From NCBI RefSeq assembly GCF_002005305.1, contig NZ_CP014782.1, positions 4,340,001 to 4,404,000 on the forward strand: a DNA stretch of 64,000 nt. Direction: 5' to 3'. The notes under the pieces are model-generated. The model was not told the DNA's origin. It did no database searches and worked only from the letters and a program-made list of their open reading frames with translations. The translations under genes and the position numbers were made by a program. The stretch is from Shewanella psychrophila. Lineage in GTDB: Bacteria > Pseudomonadota > Gammaproteobacteria > Enterobacterales > Shewanellaceae. Positions 9,053 to 17,385 of this stretch are shown here, one piece after another (the first letter of the stretch is position 1; each line of letters opens with the position of its first letter).

Positions 9053-9068
9053 AGCAATAGTCGTGCCA
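9053..9068 (-). promoter_or_regulatory. Sigma-54-type promoter of the flgB operon
   Basis: On the minus strand the sequence is TGGCACGACTATTGCT. It matches the RpoN consensus at every defined base, with GG and GC 10 bases apart. The expected start near 9042 leaves a leader of about 22 nt before the flgB ATG. This fits the known class III (FlrC/RpoN) control of flgB operons in Vibrio and Shewanella; the activator is inferred. Confidence 0.88.
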
Positions 9069-9079
9069 TAAAGATGCAT

Positions 9080-9343
9080 GGATTGAGTCTAAAAAATACT
9101 AGGCTCCTAGACACTCCAAAGCGCACATCAAAGACGTCCGAAACCTAACAAGTTCAAACTTGGTCGCCCATTTGAGACCAAATACTTTTATCTTGATGTG
9201 AGTTTTGCTCGAGGAAGCCTCGAAGAGCCTGAGACATGGCGTCTCAGTAGAGGTAGATGGGTATTGGTTAGCCGTATAAGGAAGGCAATGATATCGAACA
9301 GAAGGTGTCAGCCCATGTAGCCGGCACTAAGTGCCGTCCATGG
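9080..9343. other. Intergenic region between cheR and flgB, hairpin-rich, no gene
   Basis: No credible reading frame is present. Several short hairpins are visible: CGAGG-AAG-CCTCG near 9211, CTGAGAC-ATGGC-GTCTCAG near 9230-9248, and GGCAC-TAA-GTGCC near 9322-9334. The string of small palindromes ending in GCCGTCCATGG resembles intergenic repeat elements of Shewanella, and one of them may end the cheR message. This is a description, not a named element. Confidence 0.4.
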
Positions 9344-10177
9344 TTAAATTTTCTTCTGATAATAGATGCCAGGGTTACATCTGATCATATCAAATTCTTC
9401 GGTTAACCCTGCGATGGACTCAGAAGCGCCAAGAAAAAGTATGCCCTTCGGGTTCAAAGCGGCAGCAAATTGCCGCAATATTTTTGCTTTTGCCTCCGGC
9501 GCAAAGTAGATCAACACGTTGCGGCAGAAAATAATGTCGAACTTACCGAGTAAGGTATAACTCTCAAGCAGATTATGGGCTCTGAAGTTAACAAATTTCT
9601 TCACGTTGTCTTTAATCACCATAGTTCCGGATGTCGTAGGATCAAAAAACTGACGCTTTCTCTGATCTGACAATCCTCGGCCTAAGGCTAAATTATCGTA
9701 TTCACCATTTTTACACTTTTCTAGCATAGAGGGTGACAAGTCTGTGGCTAATATTGACGCGCTACCTGGTAAGGTACCAGGTCGCTTCTGTTGGTATTCC
9801 AAAATCGTCATGCTCAACGAATAGGGTTCTTGTCCCGACGAACAAGCCGCCGACCAAATTTTAAGAGGCCGACCCAATTTGGAATATTCAGGTAAGAGTG
9901 CATTCGATAGAAGCTCGAAAGGATAACGATCTCTGAACCACAAAGTTTCATTGGTCGTCATAGCATCGATCACTGCCGCCCTAAGCTGACGCTCTGTGGG
10001 CTTCATCGAATGCCTAACGACTTCAGTAAGTGATGGAAGGTTGTACTTGCCCATCAAAGGCGCCAACCTACTACGCACAAGATACTGCTTATTATCGCCC
10101 AGCACTATACCGCTGTGTTGCTCCAGAAAAAGTCTAAATTGTGTATATTCGGTTTCAGCGAGTGATTTATTCGGCAC
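9344..10177 (-). CDS. cheR: Chemotaxis protein methyltransferase CheR
   Basis: A 277-residue methyltransferase that transfers methyl groups from SAM to glutamates of chemoreceptors. It has an N-terminal CheR alpha-helical domain (residues 1-70), the conserved TTNETLWFRD at 74-83, the SAM-binding WSAACSSGQEPYS at about 108-120, and the downstream IIFCRNVLIYF. It follows cheV by 137 bp in the same orientation and sits next to the flagellar operon, the usual place in Vibrio and Shewanella. It would act on receptors such as the one at 24295. Confidence 0.96.
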   Translation of the reverse strand: MPNKSLAETEYTQFRLFLEQHSGIVLGDNKQYLVRSRLAPLMGKYNLPSLTEVVRHSMKPTERQLRAAVIDAMTTNETLWFRDRYPFELLSNALLPEYSKLGRPLKIWSAACSSGQEPYSLSMTILEYQQKRPGTLPGSASILATDLSPSMLEKCKNGEYDNLALGRGLSDQRKRQFFDPTTSGTMVIKDNVKKFVNFRAHNLLESYTLLGKFDIIFCRNVLIYFAPEAKAKILRQFAAALNPKGILFLGASESIAGLTEEFDMIRCNPGIYYQKKI

Positions 10178-10313
10178 CTTGATATCCTAATATCAAAAAA
10201 ACAGCTATAACGATCTAACTAAACTCAACGAGATTCAATTCGAGCGCAGTTTTATACACGAGCGAGTCACAAGAAACAAGCTTAATATACCCTATACGCT
10301 CTACTAATAATCA

Positions 10314-11234
10314 TTATAGACTCAAATGCTTATTTACAGCAGCAGCAAGTTCATCTGGATTAAATTTAGCAATAAAATCATTTGCTCCAACCTTCTCAAC
10401 CATAGCTTGGTTAAATACCCCGCTCAAAGACGTGTGCAGCACCACTTTAATATTCTTTAGCTTAGGATTGTCTCTAATCTCTGCTGTTAAGGTGTAGCCG
10501 TCCATTTCAGGCATCTCAATATCTGAGATAATTAATGGGATCTCGGTTGACACATCGTCCATCTCGGCACCGATGGCCTTCAACTTTTCCAGAGCTTCTC
10601 TTCCATCTTTGGCTGTATCTATCTGCAGACCTAATGATACCAATGCCCTAATAATCTGTTTACGAGCCACGGCCGAATCATCAATGACCATGATATGGAA
10701 ATGTTTTTCTCTATCTATGGTTAACAGTTCATCGACTTCTTGACTGATCTCGGTTTTAACCGGTGAAATCTCATCAAGTATCTTCTCAACATCGAGTATT
10801 TCTACAAGCTCCCCTTCAATCTCTGTCACAGCCGTGAGATATGAGAACTTTCCAGCTCCTTTTGGCGGTGGCAATATCGCTTCCCAGTTCATATTGATGA
10901 TCCGCTCTACCGAACATACCAAGAAGCCTTGAACACTCCTGTTGTACTCAGAAATAATGATAAAACAACCATCGATACTTTCAACTGGTCTCCCCCCTGT
11001 CGCTGCACTCAAATCGATGACTGAAATCGTTTGACCACGAATATGGGCGACCCCTTTCACAAAAGAGTTTAACTTAGGAAGGCTGGTAAGAGGAGGACAT
11101 TGCAGTACCTCTTTCACTTTAAAAACATTGATGCCGTATCTTTGACGACCATTAAGTTTAAATAACAATAACTCTAAACGGTTCTGACCGACTAACTGTG
11201 TTCGTTTATTCACTGACTCAAGAATACTTGACAT
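10314..11234 (-). CDS. cheV: Chemotaxis coupling protein CheV (CheW-receiver fusion)
   Basis: A 306-residue protein with an N-terminal CheW-like domain (about residues 18-155) and a C-terminal receiver domain (about 180-304). The receiver has the acidic pair D185/D186, the phospho-acceptor D238 in IISDIEMPEMDG, and the conserved K290. CheV couples receptors to CheA and may act as a phosphate sink. The frame is open to 11270, but the ATG at 11234 (MSSILESVNKRTQL) matches the family start and has an AAGG-containing ribosome site. The gene is divergent from flgA. Confidence 0.95.
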   Translation of the reverse strand: MSSILESVNKRTQLVGQNRLELLLFKLNGRQRYGINVFKVKEVLQCPPLTSLPKLNSFVKGVAHIRGQTISVIDLSAATGGRPVESIDGCFIIISEYNRSVQGFLVCSVERIINMNWEAILPPPKGAGKFSYLTAVTEIEGELVEILDVEKILDEISPVKTEISQEVDELLTIDREKHFHIMVIDDSAVARKQIIRALVSLGLQIDTAKDGREALEKLKAIGAEMDDVSTEIPLIISDIEMPEMDGYTLTAEIRDNPKLKNIKVVLHTSLSGVFNQAMVEKVGANDFIAKFNPDELAAAVNKHLSL

Positions 11235-11456
11235 AATCCGCTTGCCTTGTCGTCTTTTAAATGTCACCAAATACTCATAACTTTACGAGTACTAGGCATA
11301 CTAATTGCTTACTTACTTATAAGTGTTAAATATCTCACAACTTGACCCTTTATAGTCAAGTTTATGGCGCCTTAAATTTATTTTTGAGAAAGGCGAATTT
11401 TTCGGTCACTAAGAAAGTATAGGTGTAATCTAGCTCATCAAGCTAGTCTATTCATT

Positions 11457-12161
11457 ATGAAAGTAAAATATGTCCTCTTTTCTTTGATATTCTTGTCAAA
11501 TCACGCTTTAAGCACACAAGCTGCGAGTGTGCCCTCTTTATCGGCCATATCCCAATTAGCGATAGGGGCAGTCGAAAAAAAAATAGATGTCGCATCACAT
11601 GCAAGAGTAAACATTACCCCACAAAGTCTGGACACACGACTTAAGCCACCCTCATGTTTCCCACCGATAACAGCGGAATTGGCCAGTAACAGAGCGATTA
11701 AACGCAACAACACGGTAAAAATAACCTGTAAAAGTCCACAACTTCAATACCCTTGGCAAATATTCATCTCCGTAAGAGTCGACATTCTTTACCCGGTTGT
11801 TGTTGCCAGAGCAACGTTGGGTCCAGGGGATTTAATTGCTAAAGGCGACATTGTCGTCAAGTATGTAGAGCAAACTCTTTTGCGGGGCCAGCAATTCAAT
11901 ACTCTGGACGAGGTTGTTGGTACCAGAGTAAAAAGAAGAATGGCGCCCGACCAACCTATATTCAGTAATAACCTTTGTTTCGTCTGCAAAGGAGATTCAG
12001 TCTCCATTTTTGCCCGCACAGATAATTTTGAGATAAAAACCGTCGGAGAAGCGCTGCAGGATGGTAATTTAGGTGATAGAATTCGTATTAAGAACACCTA
12101 TTCAAATAAACGTGTAGATGCAAGAGTCATAGATGTAGGCAAAGTAGAGGTCAGAATGTAA
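11457..12161 (+). CDS. flgA: Flagellar P-ring assembly chaperone FlgA
   Basis: A 234-residue periplasmic protein with a signal peptide (about residues 1-22, ending TQAA). The C-terminal SAF domain contains VVVARATLGPGDLIAKGDIVVKYVEQ and RIRIKNTYSNKRVDARVIDVGKVEV. FlgA helps FlgI form the P ring. It is divergent from cheV and upstream of flgMN. This is a common order in polar flagellar clusters. Confidence 0.95.
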   Translation: MKVKYVLFSLIFLSNHALSTQAASVPSLSAISQLAIGAVEKKIDVASHARVNITPQSLDTRLKPPSCFPPITAELASNRAIKRNNTVKITCKSPQLQYPWQIFISVRVDILYPVVVARATLGPGDLIAKGDIVVKYVEQTLLRGQQFNTLDEVVGTRVKRRMAPDQPIFSNNLCFVCKGDSVSIFARTDNFEIKTVGEALQDGNLGDRIRIKNTYSNKRVDARVIDVGKVEVRM

Positions 12162-12178
12162 TTTTGCTTAAATTTAAT

Positions 12179-12205
12179 TAAAGCTCAGGATATCACTGCC
12201 GATAT
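12179..12205 (+). promoter_or_regulatory. Sigma-28 (FliA) promoter of flgMN
   Basis: The sequence is TAAAGCTC, 11 bases, then GCCGATAT. It differs from the FliA consensus (TAAAGTTT-N11-GCCGATAA) at three positions and has the exact spacing. The start would be near 12212, about 34 nt before the flgM ATG. This puts the anti-sigma gene under the sigma factor it inhibits, the usual feedback. Confidence 0.8.
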
Positions 12206-12245
12206 ACCATTATGTTCTTTTATTTTTTAATTGTTGGAGCCAAAT

Positions 12246-12566
12246 ATGGCTATTGAAATGAAGCAAGTAAACACTGCAGTAAACACTCACATTGGAAAGT
12301 CTCCTGCACATAAAAGCAGTGAAAAAACCAATGATGATTCCGTCAACTCTTTGAGCACACCACCTAAGAGTGACTCCGTCTCTTTGACTGCTCAGGCTCA
12401 AAAACTACAAAGTACTCAAGCCAAAATGACAGATATTCCGGAAATTAATGAACAAAAAGTTCAAGAAATAAAACTGGCAATCGCAGAAGGTCGCTATAAA
12501 ATTGATCCTGAAAAACTGGCGACTAACATCGCTCAGTTTGAAAATGATCTAAAGGGAATGAGCTAG
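12246..12566 (+). CDS. flgM: Anti-sigma-28 factor FlgM
   Basis: A 106-residue protein starting MAIEMKQVNTAVN at an ATG with a TTGGAG ribosome site. An in-frame TTG five codons upstream is less likely because it overlaps that site. The N-terminal half is disordered and rich in Ser/Thr/Lys. The C-terminal half (VQEIKLAIAEGRYKIDPEKLATNIAQFE, about residues 73-100) is the FliA-binding region. FlgM holds FliA inactive until it is exported through the finished hook. It is 7 bp upstream of flgN. Confidence 0.94.
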   Translation: MAIEMKQVNTAVNTHIGKSPAHKSSEKTNDDSVNSLSTPPKSDSVSLTAQAQKLQSTQAKMTDIPEINEQKVQEIKLAIAEGRYKIDPEKLATNIAQFENDLKGMS

Positions 12567-12573
12567 TAACATT

Positions 12574-12999
12574 ATGAGCCAGATAAACGACATCATCGAA
12601 CTTCAGTTCGAGCTACTTAATAAGCTAAAAGTAATCATCAAAGATGAGAAAGCTGCGCTGATCAATCAAGATGCAGATCTTCTACTTTCGTTGGCGAACG
12701 CCAAGGCAGGATTACTCGATGAGCTAAAAAGCAAAGATGAAGCTTTATCCCTACATGCTGATAAAGCCTTACTTACCAGCGATGTACACTTATCAGCTCG
12801 AGTGACATCGGTCAAAACCCTGCTGGATGAATGTAAGCAACTGAATAGTGAAAACTCCAGCCTTATAGAGCTTCATATCGCAAGTATGAATCGCTTCTCT
12901 CAGGCACTGCAAGTTAGCCGAAACTCAGCGAGCTTGACTTATAATGACAAAGGTAAGACCTCGTCAACATCTACCTTGGGGAATGATATACAAGCTTAA
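12574..12999 (+). CDS. flgN: Flagellar export chaperone FlgN
   Basis: A 141-residue, mostly alpha-helical protein of FlgN size. The N-terminal INDIIELQFELLNKLKVIIKDEKAALINQDADLLLSLANAK is the family's heptad-rich start, and the tail after residue 120 is Ser/Thr-rich and probably disordered. FlgN is the chaperone for the hook-filament junction proteins FlgK and FlgL, which are not in the window. It follows flgM in one operon. Confidence 0.88.
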   Translation: MSQINDIIELQFELLNKLKVIIKDEKAALINQDADLLLSLANAKAGLLDELKSKDEALSLHADKALLTSDVHLSARVTSVKTLLDECKQLNSENSSLIELHIASMNRFSQALQVSRNSASLTYNDKGKTSSTSTLGNDIQA

Positions 13000-13344
13000 C
13001 GTTCCACCTGAGACCCTCAGTCATCGTTCCCCTCTAACGCTAATAAGCCACTCCAACGGCAAAACTCATCTCAATCAATAGCCAGTAAAATGCAACAGCC
13101 AATGGCGAGGATGTAGCTGTCACTCCCACACACAGCCCCCCTAAACAGTAGTATCATCAAGAAGGACACTGTTCGTCAAAGAGTGAATTCACTGGAGATG
13201 CATTGTCTGAAAAGCCATAAACGAGCTAGGAAGCTAGAAAGTCATGAACGAAGTCGGGGAAAAGTAAAAGGCTCTTGGAGAATAGATAAAAGAGTCAAAA
13301 ACAGAAAACCTACTTATCTTCTGTCTTGTGACCAATGGGAAAGC
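13000..13344. other. Intergenic region between flgN and flgP, no supported gene
   Basis: About 345 bp between convergent flgN and flgP. An open frame (13183-13422, plus strand, 79 codons) is present but is Lys/Arg-rich, lacks a good start context and runs antisense into flgP, so I do not call it. An AGCTAGGAAGCTAGAAAG stretch near 13223 resembles the simple repeat at 61374-61404. No clear terminator is seen. Confidence 0.4.
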
Positions 13345-13791
13345 TTAAAAGTAAGTGATCTCTTTTATCTTTTGCGGTCTATTTTGCTGCTGATACAAAG
13401 CCCATACTACAGAAAAATCTAACTCGAGCTCAGTCACATAGTGCTCGCCGGCAGGGTAACTCTTTACCACCTTAGCGCCACGTATCACACCAGATACCGA
13501 TGCTTGAATGCTATCGCTTGATAACATCCAATCGTTTACATTGCTCGTTGCTGACAACTGCTGGCCATAGACTTGTTCGGCTAATTCTCTGTATGCGGCA
13601 ATTTTCGAAGCTTGCATTGCCATCACCACTTTTTGTGCTTGAGTCTCTGCAGGCTGGGTATCTAATGGCGCATAGCCTATTGCCGTTAGATTTGGAAAGC
13701 TATCAGGGGCCTGAGTTTCCCACTCAATGTATCTATCCTGTGACGCACAGCCTGAGATAAACAGTAAAGATAGGATTATCCATTTTTTCAT
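13345..13791 (-). CDS. flgP: Outer-membrane lipoprotein FlgP (LPP20 family)
   Basis: A 148-residue lipoprotein with lipobox ISGC (Cys15) and the LPP20/FlgP domain (residues about 35-125: AQKVVMAMQASKIAAYRELAEQVYGQQL). In Vibrio FlgP forms a ring around the L/P rings and is needed for motility and outer-membrane penetration. Its start ATG overlaps the flgO stop by 4 nt (ATGA), so the two are coupled. The C-terminus YFSVVWALYQQQNRPQ-like region is short and polar. Confidence 0.9.
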   Translation of the reverse strand: MKKWIILSLLFISGCASQDRYIEWETQAPDSFPNLTAIGYAPLDTQPAETQAQKVVMAMQASKIAAYRELAEQVYGQQLSATSNVNDWMLSSDSIQASVSGVIRGAKVVKSYPAGEHYVTELELDFSVVWALYQQQNRPQKIKEITYF

Positions 13792-14417
13792 TGTGCACCA
13801 CCTATAACTTGAACTTGCTGCAATCCTCCAACGGGATCTCGATATAACAGACCATCTTTTGAAGTGATTTTCTCGGATGCTTTCAGGTATCCAGGCAATT
13901 CGTTGATATTAAACGCTCCCTGTGATGCAGAAACTACACGATTATTAGTAATGTTAACTATTCTGGAATTAACCACCAGCCCGGTAGTATTCATGCTCAG
14001 AGTCGATACAACGACATGTTCAACGGCAATCCCTGAAGGTAATTGCTTCCAATCACGAGTCAATAGGAAGTCCCCTTGAGGAGTCACCCTGATGTTGTCA
14101 CCAACGTTAATATCAACTAAGTTAAACTCGCGCGCATGTAAGGCAGCAATTAAACCTTGTTGTAACTGTAGCCCTACTGCATTTGTCTCATTAAACGAGT
14201 CTAACAACACAGGAGTGGCCACCAACAGAGGTTGATCGCTCCCTAGCTCATCATTTTGCTCAACAAGCTCACTGACTATCTGCTCAGACAAATGGTTGAT
14301 TGCCGATGTTGACGGCAATTGATTGCCCTGACTCAGGTTATATTTTGCCTGCCCTTCACCGCTATTCGCACACGCACTCAAGAGTAACGCTGCAGTAAAC
14401 ACTAGTGCTTTACGCAT
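13788..14417 (-). CDS. flgO: Outer-membrane lipoprotein FlgO
   Basis: A 209-residue lipoprotein (MRKALVFTAALLLSACANS, lipidated Cys16) with the FlgO domain in residues 45-170. An in-frame GTG at 14438 gives a longer start, but the ATG at 14417 has an AGGA site and places the lipobox correctly. FlgO and FlgP stabilise the H-ring/outer-membrane part of polar sheathed motors in Vibrio. The gene is first in flgOP and divergent from flgT. Confidence 0.9.
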   Translation of the reverse strand: MRKALVFTAALLLSACANSGEGQAKYNLSQGNQLPSTSAINHLSEQIVSELVEQNDELGSDQPLLVATPVLLDSFNETNAVGLQLQQGLIAALHAREFNLVDINVGDNIRVTPQGDFLLTRDWKQLPSGIAVEHVVVSTLSMNTTGLVVNSRIVNITNNRVVSASQGAFNINELPGYLKASEKITSKDGLLYRDPVGGLQQVQVIGGAQ

Positions 14418-14553
14418 ATTTAATTCCTGGATAAACACTCAATCTCAATTTTCTGACTTTCCAAAGCTGTGATCTCCCTAGTCAGCCGACACAGCGTTAA
14501 CTTATGTGCCATAAAACTGTTCGGGGCGATCGATGATCTCTGATAAAGTTTAA

Positions 14554-14569
14554 AGCAAATCTTAAGCCA
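14554..14569 (-). promoter_or_regulatory. Sigma-54-type promoter of flgOP
   Basis: The minus strand reads TGGCTTAAGATTTGCT, with GG and GC 10 bases apart. It keeps TGGC and TTGCT and misses only the ACG of the -24 element. It lies 137 bp before the flgO start. Confidence 0.65.
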
Positions 14570-14716
14570 GCTTGGTCTAAAATAGAAAATACGAGTAGAT
14601 ATTTGTTTTGCTTAATAGGTGTTTATCGGCTCAAGATTACAAAGCTTAAGCTAAGATATTGCTCACTGGACAAGATATAAACAACACCAGCCGAGCACAG
14701 GTTCTTAATCGACTGA

Positions 14717-14732
14717 TGGCATGTTAATTGCT
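14717..14732 (+). promoter_or_regulatory. Sigma-54-type promoter of flgT
   Basis: The plus strand reads TGGCATGTTAATTGCT, a near-perfect -24/-12 element with GG-N10-GC. The start would be near 14743, leaving a leader of about 200 nt before flgT. Confidence 0.75.
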
Positions 14733-14940
14733 GCTCTACTTTGGTATAGCTTGATATAGCTGAATATAGTTAGTTATCGTCACTATAAGTCTGAAAATAG
14801 GCAGGTTGAGTCGATTAGGTGTCAGAAATTCGGCACTAATCATATAAAATCTCAATTCCTAAGCCTCAATATTGAAGCACGTTATTGAAGTCCGTAGTGT
14901 GCTTAAAAACGCATCATAGATTTAGAAGTGGACATCTTAC

Positions 14941-16101
14941 ATGAAAATTATCGCTGTAATAATTTGGATTGGTTTAATCGCTTTTACCTCAAGTGCCGAA
15001 GCTGCATGGGTTGTAGTCAAAGGTCAGGCAAATATTGTCGACGGGAACATAAGCAAAGCCAGAGAAGATGCATTAGAGCAGGCATTGACCTATGCCACAC
15101 TCAAGAATGGCGCGAATTTCACCAGTAGCCAAAAAGTCCTTAACGGACAACTGGTTCAAGACAGCTTTTCGCTCGTTAATCAGGCCCAGGCCAGCAGAGT
15201 TGAGTTAATCAACGAACTCGTTGAAGGCGAAAAGCTCACTGTCACACTACGTGTCGATGTCATGGAGTCCCAAGGCTCACAATGTGACAGCCAACAGCTA
15301 AAAGCCGCAATACTGGTTCCTCAGTTTTTGATCCAGGACAGGGCTCAATTACGCTACGGCAACATCGGATTATTTGAGAAAGACCTGTCCCAAAGACTCG
15401 GTGATGCACTGGAAGCCCAGTCACTGACCAGTTTTGTTCATATTCACGCCAACGAGCGTTTAGATGTTGAACAAGAACTTGTCGACATACGAGGCTATCG
15501 TCTTCCCAGTTGGCTCAGCGAAATAACCGATAGTCAATATGTACTCCTGCCTGAAATTATCGATATATCGACCGATCCTGCCGAAAGCCAAATGTTGGGC
15601 CTGTGGCACAGTGATCCCATTCGCCAATTTCGGATCAGGCTATCCCTATACCATGGCATAAGTGGAGAACAGATATGGAGCGATTCATATACCAGCTCCT
15701 CTCCCTGGGAGTTTGAACGACAAGAAACTGTCCCCTCGAATCATCAAAGGTTCTGGGCTTCAGCCTATGGAAAAAGCATCGATAAGGTCTTAACCAATGT
15801 CGTAGAAGACATAGATAGCGCATTAAGTTGCCGCCCAGTATTAGGACAAGTCGTCGCTAGACAGCATGACAGAGTCATTTTAAACCTAGGCCGCCGCCAC
15901 GGCATCCAAGTCGGCGATAAGTTTCAGTTAATACTGCAACAAAACATCAATGACCGTTTCGATAAAATGCGGGCTATTGCAGGGAAAAGCCGTGCTGAGA
16001 TAAAAATTGATCAAGTCACCGAAAAAACAGCAACGGCGATATTAGTCGATAAGAACGCCTCTTATAACGTCCAAATTAACGACCTTGCGATAAAAATGTA
16101 G
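14941..16101 (+). CDS. flgT: Flagellar H-ring protein FlgT
   Basis: A 386-residue periplasmic protein with a signal peptide (MKIIAVIIWIGLIAFTSSAEA, cut before AW). It has the FlgT N-domain (AWVVVKGQANIVDGNISKAREDALEQAL), the middle domain, and the C-terminal GQVVARQHDRVILNLGRRHGIQVGDKFQLI beta module. In Vibrio FlgT builds the H ring, which anchors the MotX/MotY T ring and helps stator assembly. It is divergent from flgOP. The 386-residue length is normal. Confidence 0.92.
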   Translation: MKIIAVIIWIGLIAFTSSAEAAWVVVKGQANIVDGNISKAREDALEQALTYATLKNGANFTSSQKVLNGQLVQDSFSLVNQAQASRVELINELVEGEKLTVTLRVDVMESQGSQCDSQQLKAAILVPQFLIQDRAQLRYGNIGLFEKDLSQRLGDALEAQSLTSFVHIHANERLDVEQELVDIRGYRLPSWLSEITDSQYVLLPEIIDISTDPAESQMLGLWHSDPIRQFRIRLSLYHGISGEQIWSDSYTSSSPWEFERQETVPSNHQRFWASAYGKSIDKVLTNVVEDIDSALSCRPVLGQVVARQHDRVILNLGRRHGIQVGDKFQLILQQNINDRFDKMRAIAGKSRAEIKIDQVTEKTATAILVDKNASYNVQINDLAIKM

Positions 16102-16210
16102 CCATAATCCTGAGTTATTGAGTTAAATTGCATGATAAACAAGCAACTGAACTCAATAGCTTTTCATCGCCTCTTTTCATCGAGGCGAAAACCAGTATAA
16201 TCACAGGCGT

Positions 16211-16286
16211 CTCCTTATAGCTCAACAGGATAGAGCAGTCGCCTCCTAAGCGATCGATCGGGGTTCGAGTCCCTGTGGGGAGACCA
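16211..16286 (+). tRNA. tRNA-Arg, anticodon CCT
   Basis: A full 76-nt cloverleaf is readable. The acceptor stem CTCCTTA/TGGGGAG has two G-U pairs, the D arm is GCTC/GAGC, and the anticodon stem GTCGC/GCGAT encloses loop CTCCTAA with CCT. The T arm has a TTCGAGT loop, the discriminator is A, and CCA is encoded. It decodes AGG. The C at position 1 is unusual but fits the pairing and the spacing to TAGCTC. Confidence 0.93.
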
Positions 16287-16295
16287 TATTTACCT

Positions 16296-16330
16296 CAAGT
16301 GTTAACTAACACTTGTTGAGCAGTTTTTTT
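16296..16330 (+). terminator. Terminator after tRNA-Arg
   Basis: Hairpin CAAGTGTT-AACT-AACACTTG followed, after 8 bases, by a run of seven T. It starts 10 bp past the tRNA CCA end. Confidence 0.65.
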
Positions 16331-16795
16331 CTAATACACCCTCCTTCAATGTACTTTTTTATTTTTATTGAGTAAGACTACTTCATAGTAACCTATCGCT
16401 TGCAGCGAGCTTATGTGCAGATACTTCTTCGGGGCGTTATAAAGCCATCCCTAGCCGCTTAACGAAAAATCCTGTTTCCAATACCCTCAGCCGCAACTAC
16501 ACTGGTAAATTTCATCTTTGTAATTCAACTTTAAATGTGGAATTTAGACCCTTAAACTTCAGTCTCAAATAAGTGCGTAGTGGTAAGGTCTAGCCTCCTC
16601 TATTCAATACCTATATCTAGCTATAACCAATTAGCTCACTGGTGCGCCACAAGTGCCCAATATCAGTCAATCGCCTTCATAAAAACCATAATTTTCCTCT
16701 CGATCTTAGAAGCGATGTAATAATAGTGTTCAAGTCTGTATAATCCCACGATTCACATTAACTAATTCTGACCATAGATGGGTCTGGAGAGTCGT
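16331..16795. other. Intergenic region before the DUF2947 gene, nothing recognised
   Basis: About 465 bp, A/T-rich, with stops in all frames at short spacing. A small CGCTTGCAGCGAG hairpin lies near 16398. I see no RNA gene, repeat or clear promoter. Confidence 0.35.
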
Positions 16796-17275
16796 TTGGC
16801 ACATACCTACATCCCCCTAGAGCAATACCAACGTAAATGGATCTTTAACCATAAAGATCTACCTGTGACCGATGAAGATAAAGCGTTTATCAAACCGCTG
16901 GATCAGAAAGGGGCGATGGAAGTTTGGAACAAATGGATCAGTAATCGTAGTAGCAGAACAGAACAGTTCTCTAAAGGCGACTGGGCCGCGAAAGACAAAG
17001 CTTGGCTTGAAACCGATGACTGGCAGATCGCCTGGGACAGTGAAGAACCAGCACTACCTGAGATGTTTGCCGCCCATTTCGATTGGGCCGATGATACCCT
17101 GGTCTATTTCTGTTATGAGAAGTACCAGGTAATCGAGACTCGTTGGGATGTGTTTGTTCGCAATTGGAAATGTTTTCTTTTCTTCGATGACGGACCACTG
17201 CTAATATCCCCTAAACAAAAACAAGCAGCACTCATCCATCAAAGTGGTCAATATCAAATTGGTCATAGAGGTTAA
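16796..17275 (+). CDS. DUF2947 family protein
   Basis: A cytoplasmic protein of about 159 residues, rich in Trp (about 12) and acidic residues. The start region YIPLEQYQRKWIFNHKDLPVTDEDKAFIKPL and the internal FAHFDWADDTLVYFCYEKYQVIETRWDVFVRNWKCFLF-type ending are what I know of DUF2947 in Shewanella and Vibrio. Function is unknown. I prefer the TTG at 16796, which has GGAGAG 8 nt upstream; an in-frame ATG at 16778 lies inside that site's upstream side and has no ribosome site of its own. It appears to be a single-gene unit. Confidence 0.75.
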   Translation: MAHTYIPLEQYQRKWIFNHKDLPVTDEDKAFIKPLDQKGAMEVWNKWISNRSSRTEQFSKGDWAAKDKAWLETDDWQIAWDSEEPALPEMFAAHFDWADDTLVYFCYEKYQVIETRWDVFVRNWKCFLFFDDGPLLISPKQKQAALIHQSGQYQIGHRG

Positions 17276-17385
17276 TGCTTTTATTTTAACTTTAGTGCTA
17301 GCTTTTGTTTTAACTCTAGCTCTGACTTTAGTTTTAACTTGGGCTCGCCCCATTGCTAAATTAACAAGTAAATAAGAGGTTTTTT

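Larger units (their letters stand above)
14418..14940. other. Divergent control region between flgO and flgT
   Basis: A 523-bp spacer without a reading frame. It contains opposed sigma-54-type promoters at 14554-14569 (minus) and 14717-14732 (plus), listed separately. The roughly 150 bp between them is A/T-rich and could hold activator sites, but I see no clear palindrome. The flgT leader would be about 200 nt and the flgO leader about 125 nt, both long for flagellar genes. Confidence 0.5.

Noticed and set aside
13183..13422. 79-codon basic frame antisense to the flgP end
   Set aside because: Poor start context, low-complexity Lys/Arg content and overlap with flgP.
16211..16795. Integration of a mobile element at tRNA-Arg
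   Set aside because: No duplicated tRNA end, integrase or other mobility gene is seen downstream.
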